From the NCBI RefSeq assembly GCF_009828065.1, contig NZ_WTYK01000004.1:1-64000 (forward strand): 64,000 nucleotides of DNA. Direction: 5' to 3'. Of the stretch, positions 60,914-64,000 are shown piece after piece. Origin of the DNA: Croceibacterium soli (GTDB lineage: Bacteria > Pseudomonadota > Alphaproteobacteria > Sphingomonadales > Sphingomonadaceae). A model generated the notes under the pieces. It was not told the origin of the DNA and made no database searches. It worked only from the letters and a program-made list of their open reading frames with translations. The translations under genes and the position numbers were made by a program. How positions within the stretch are numbered: position 1 is the stretch's first letter; each line of letters opens with the position of its first letter.

Positions 60914-61195
60914 ATGGAGCTGGTCCGCCACCCGGTACACCGCACGCTCACGCGGCCGCAGATGTTCGCCGGGGTGACGTACAACTTCTTCATCATCAAC
61001 GCCGCGGTGACGACGGAGCTGTTCCTGATCACGGGCAGCTTCCTGGCGCTGCTGGCGGCGCTGGCGATCCACGGCGTGGGCTACTTCGCCTGCCTGCGGG
61101 AACCCCGGGTGTTCGACTTGTGGATGACCAAAGTGAGCAAGTGCCCACGGGTGAAGAATTGGCAGCGCTGGGGCTGCAACAGCTACGCCCCATGA
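60914..61195 (+). CDS. virB3: Type IV secretion protein VirB3
   Basis: The 93-residue protein has the VirB3 N-terminus VRHPVHRTLTRPQMFAGVTY, two adjacent membrane helices and the C-terminal RVFDLWMTKVSKCP. It is an inner-membrane partner of VirB4. Ten bases separate it from virB2. Confidence 0.88.
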   Translation: MELVRHPVHRTLTRPQMFAGVTYNFFIINAAVTTELFLITGSFLALLAALAIHGVGYFACLREPRVFDLWMTKVSKCPRVKNWQRWGCNSYAP

Positions 61196-61214
61196 CCGGG
61201 CTGGGAAATTAAGC

Positions 61215-63635
61215 ATGACCAAGAAATGGCTCGGTGCCGCCGCCTGGAGCGCCAAGGAAACCCACGCCGGCGACCGCCTGCCTTATGCCCGGCTGGTCGA
61301 CGCGAACACGATGATGCTGCGTGACGGATCGCTGATGTGCGCGCTGCAGGTGCCCGGGCTGCTGTTCGAGACCGAGGACAGCGCCGCGCTCAACGCCCAC
61401 GCGGCGACGCGCGAGGTGATGCTCCGCTCCAGCCTCGATGCGCGTTTCGTGCTCTACCATCACGTCGTCCGCCGCAAGGTCAGCGTTGAACTGGACGCCA
61501 CCTTCGAAGACCCGCTCTCGGCGCACATCGACCGGCGCTGGCGCGAGAAGCTGGCCGGCGGATCGCTGTTCGTGAACGACCAGTTCGTCACCCTCATCCG
61601 CCGACCGGCACGCGGCAAGGCCGGCCTGGCGGAGAAGGCGGCGAAGCTCTGGCGCCGCAATGGGCGGAAGCAGGTCGAGGCCGACCCGCGCGAGCTGCGT
61701 TCGCTCCGCGCCGCCGTCCAGGCGCTCGCCGCGACGCTGGGCGACTACGGCGCGCAGATGCTCGGCGACTACGAGGGGCCGAGCGGGGCCACCAACAACG
61801 AGCTGCTCGAACTGCTGAGCGCGCTCTACAATGGCGAGATGCGGCCGGTCCGGCGGCCCACCGACGATACCGACATCGGCCGCATGCTGCCCTATCGCCG
61901 GGCCAGCTTCGGCCTCGACGCGATGGAGCTGCGCGGATCGTCCGGCGCGGATTTCGGCGCGATGCTGAGCCTGAAGGACTATCCCGACGCGACCTCGCCG
62001 GGCCTGCTCGACGCGCTGCTGCGGCTGCCGTGCGAGATGGTCGTGAGCGAAAGCTTCGCCCCGCACGAGCGGCAGACCGCCCGCGAACGGATCGACCTCG
62101 CCATCCGCCGCCTCAAGTCGGCCGACGAGGAAGCGATGTCCGAACGCTCCGACATGCTCGCCGCGCGCGACGCGCTCGGCGGCGGCTCGGTCAGCTTCGG
62201 CGATCACCACCTGACCGTCCTTGTGCGCGAGCGCGACCTCGAGCGGCTCGACGACGCCACCGCCGCCTGCGCGGCGGCGCTTGCGGATACTGGTGCGATC
62301 GCTGTGCGCGAAGATACTAATCTTGAACCCGCCTTCTGGGGCCAATTCCCCGGCAACGAACACTATCTCGTCCGCCGCGCGATGATCTCGAGCGCCAACA
62401 TGGCCAGCTTCGGCTCGCTCCATGGCTTCGCGCTGGGCAAGGCCGAGGGCAACCACTGGGGCGACGCCGTCGCGCTGCTGGAGACGACCAGCGCGACACC
62501 GTTCTTCTTCAACTTCCACCACGGCGATCTCGGCAACTTCTCGGTCATCGGGCCGAGCGGCTCGGGCAAGACCGTGGTGATGAACTTCCTCGCCGCCCAG
62601 GCGCAGAAGTTCAGCCCCCGCACCGTGCTGTTCGACAAGGACCGCGGCGCGGAGCTGTTCATCCGCGGCATCGGCGGGCGCTACGACCGCATCCACGCGG
62701 GCGAACCGACCGGGTTCAACCCCCTCGCCCTGCCCGACAGCCCGGCCAACCGCGCCTTCCTGCGCGACTGGTTCGCGGTGATGCTCAAGGCCGAAGGGCC
62801 GGAGGAATTCGCCACGATCGCGCAGGCGGTCGACGCCGCTTACGCCAACGCCGCCGCCCTGCGCCGCCTGCGCCATTTCCGCGAGCTGCTTTCGGGCGCG
62901 CGCCGGCCGCAGCCGGGCGATCTGGCCGACCGGCTCGCCCCGTGGATCGAGGGCGGCGAGCACGCCTGGCTGTTCGACAACGCGACCGACCGGCTCGATC
63001 TCTCCAACCGCGTGCTCGGCTTCGACATGACCGCGCTGCTGGAGAACCCGCGCCTGCGCACGCCGGTGATGATGTACCTGTTCCACCGGATCGACGAGCG
63101 GCTCGACGGCGATCCGACGATGATCCTCATCGACGAAGGCTGGAAGGCGCTCGACGACGAAGTCTTCGCCGCCCGCATCCGCGACTGGCTGAAGACTCTG
63201 CGCAAGCGGAACGCGCTGGTCGGCTTCGCCACCCAGTCCGCCCGCGACGCCCTCGACAGCCGCATCTCAACCGCGCTCGTCGAGCAGACCGCGACGATGA
63301 TCTTCATGCCCAACGCCAAGGCGCGCGCCGAGGACTATTGCGACGGCTTCGGCCTGACCGATCACGAACTGGCGCTGATCCGCAGCCTGCCGGCGCACAG
63401 CCGTGCGTTCCTGGTTCGCCAGCCCGATGCCTCGGTCGTGGTGCGCCTTGACCTCTCGAATGCCCCGGAAGTGCTGACGGTGCTCTCCGGCCGGGAAAGC
63501 GCCGTGCGCCGCCTGGACGTGGTGCGGGCTTCGGTCGGTGACGATCCGGTCGACTGGTACCCGGCGCTCACCGGCCATCCCTGGCCGGGCGAGACGGGCA
63601 AGGATGACGACTACGTGTGGGAAGCCGCGGAATGA
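61215..63635 (+). CDS. virB4: Type IV secretion ATPase VirB4
   Basis: The 806-residue ATPase has Walker A SVIGPSGSGKTVVMNFLAAQ and Walker B TMILIDEGWKALDDEVFAAR, followed by RDWLKTLRKRNALVGFATQS. The N-terminal CagE/VirB4 domain is complete. VirB4 energises pilus assembly and substrate transfer at the inner membrane. ATG 61215 lies 19 bases after virB3. Full length for the family. Confidence 0.94.
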   Translation: MTKKWLGAAAWSAKETHAGDRLPYARLVDANTMMLRDGSLMCALQVPGLLFETEDSAALNAHAATREVMLRSSLDARFVLYHHVVRRKVSVELDATFEDPLSAHIDRRWREKLAGGSLFVNDQFVTLIRRPARGKAGLAEKAAKLWRRNGRKQVEADPRELRSLRAAVQALAATLGDYGAQMLGDYEGPSGATNNELLELLSALYNGEMRPVRRPTDDTDIGRMLPYRRASFGLDAMELRGSSGADFGAMLSLKDYPDATSPGLLDALLRLPCEMVVSESFAPHERQTARERIDLAIRRLKSADEEAMSERSDMLAARDALGGGSVSFGDHHLTVLVRERDLERLDDATAACAAALADTGAIAVREDTNLEPAFWGQFPGNEHYLVRRAMISSANMASFGSLHGFALGKAEGNHWGDAVALLETTSATPFFFNFHHGDLGNFSVIGPSGSGKTVVMNFLAAQAQKFSPRTVLFDKDRGAELFIRGIGGRYDRIHAGEPTGFNPLALPDSPANRAFLRDWFAVMLKAEGPEEFATIAQAVDAAYANAAALRRLRHFRELLSGARRPQPGDLADRLAPWIEGGEHAWLFDNATDRLDLSNRVLGFDMTALLENPRLRTPVMMYLFHRIDERLDGDPTMILIDEGWKALDDEVFAARIRDWLKTLRKRNALVGFATQSARDALDSRISTALVEQTATMIFMPNAKARAEDYCDGFGLTDHELALIRSLPAHSRAFLVRQPDASVVVRLDLSNAPEVLTVLSGRESAVRRLDVVRASVGDDPVDWYPALTGHPWPGETGKDDDYVWEAAE

Positions 63636-64000
63636 ACGCCGCTGCCTGCCAGCAAACGATGGAAGGCGTCGGCAGCGGCGTCGCCGCTTCGCTGCGCGCC
63701 GTTGACTGCGCCTCGAGCCAGATGGCCCAGGCGGCGTTCGGCCGCCTTTTCGGCAGCGGCGGGGTGCTGGTGCCGGCGCTCACGATCCTGCTCACGCTGT
63801 TCGTCGCCTTGTTCGCTTTCGCGCTGATCACCGGGCGCAGCCGGATCGGAATTTCCTCGCTGACGCCGCGCATCGTGACGCTCGGGCTGGTGCTGACGTT
63901 CGCGACGAGTTGGATCGCCTACCAGAGCGTCGTCTGGAACCTTGCGACCGGCACGCCGAACCAGCTTGCCGCGATCCTCACCGGCACACCCGGCAACGCC
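63632..64000 (+). CDS. virB6: Type IV secretion membrane protein VirB6/TrbL, partial
   Basis: The first 123 codons are present before the window ends. The start overlaps the virB4 stop by 4 bases. Hydrophobic segments (VLVPALTILLTLFVALFAFA and IVTLGLVLTFATSWIAYQSV) and position directly after virB4 agree with VirB6, a polytopic inner-membrane channel protein. Family identity is likely but rests on a fragment. Confidence 0.78.
   Translation, partial: MNAAACQQTMEGVGSGVAASLRAVDCASSQMAQAAFGRLFGSGGVLVPALTILLTLFVALFAFALITGRSRIGISSLTPRIVTLGLVLTFATSWIAYQSVVWNLATGTPNQLAAILTGTPGNA

Overview
The window is high-GC DNA whose gene content points to an alphaproteobacterium of the order Sphingomonadales. 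The evidence is a circularly permuted two-piece tmRNA, a LigE/LigP-type glutathione transferase, a TonB receptor paired with a lipoprotein, a DUF5818-type small protein, and several sphingomonad-style REP/REPIN families. No tRNA, rRNA, CRISPR array or intact transposon was seen.

Layout. (1) 1-1063: tandem and REP repeats around ssrA (minus strand). (2) 1115-16982: housekeeping and catabolic genes. These are mscL; an operon of lemA, two TPM-domain genes, a Nudix hydrolase and a ketopantoate reductase; a 2OG-Fe(II) oxygenase; a LigE-like GST, a 2-hydroxyacid dehydrogenase and glycerate 3-kinase; a Tat-exported molybdenum hydroxylase facing its maturation genes (MocA-like and XdhC-like); and the homogentisate operon hmgA-fahA-maiA. 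gcdH follows at 17178-18353. (3) 18413-50917: an almost complete flagellar locus. The minus-strand arm holds a lytic transglycosylase, flhA and fliA, then flgM/flgN and an ExbB/ExbD-like pair with flgA. The plus-strand arm holds flgBCDEFGHIJKL-motAB. A divergent pair follows, fliC and a sigma-54 activator, and then fliEFGHIJK-fliLMNOPQR-flhB-fliD-fliS. (4) 51034-53608: three probable regulators, namely a FixJ/LuxR protein with a Glu in place of the receiver Asp, a GGEEF diguanylate cyclase and an OmpR-type regulator. (5) 53609-54560: two near-identical REPIN copies flanking a candidate structured RNA and a DUF5818-like gene. (6) 54569-59568: a lipoprotein plus TonB receptor operon with PhoB-box-like repeats upstream, and a divergent TPR-like gene. 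(7) 59990-64000: the start of a VirB-type type IV secretion operon (virB1-like, virB2, virB3, virB4, virB6), cut by the window end.

The regulatory logic of the flagellar locus can partly be read from the DNA. The activator encoded at 36088 has the GAFTGA loop needed to contact sigma-54. Good -24/-12 elements precede flgB and the transglycosylase-flhA-fliA operon, and a weaker one precedes fliK. FliA (sigma-28), made from the second of these, would then read promoters of the form TAAA-N14-16-GCCGNTCT before fliC, flgM-flgN, the ExbB/ExbD-like pair with flgA, the diguanylate cyclase and possibly fliD. FlgM would hold FliA until the hook is built. No chemotaxis genes are present, and the FliM lacks its CheY-binding N-terminal motif.

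The most unusual items are the ExbB/ExbD-like pair inside the flgA operon, the very short FlgD, the receiver-less activator with its readable sigma-54/sigma-28 cascade, the Glu-substituted FixJ-like regulator, the Pho-box-like repeats before the TonB-receptor operon, and the structured RNA between twin REPINs.
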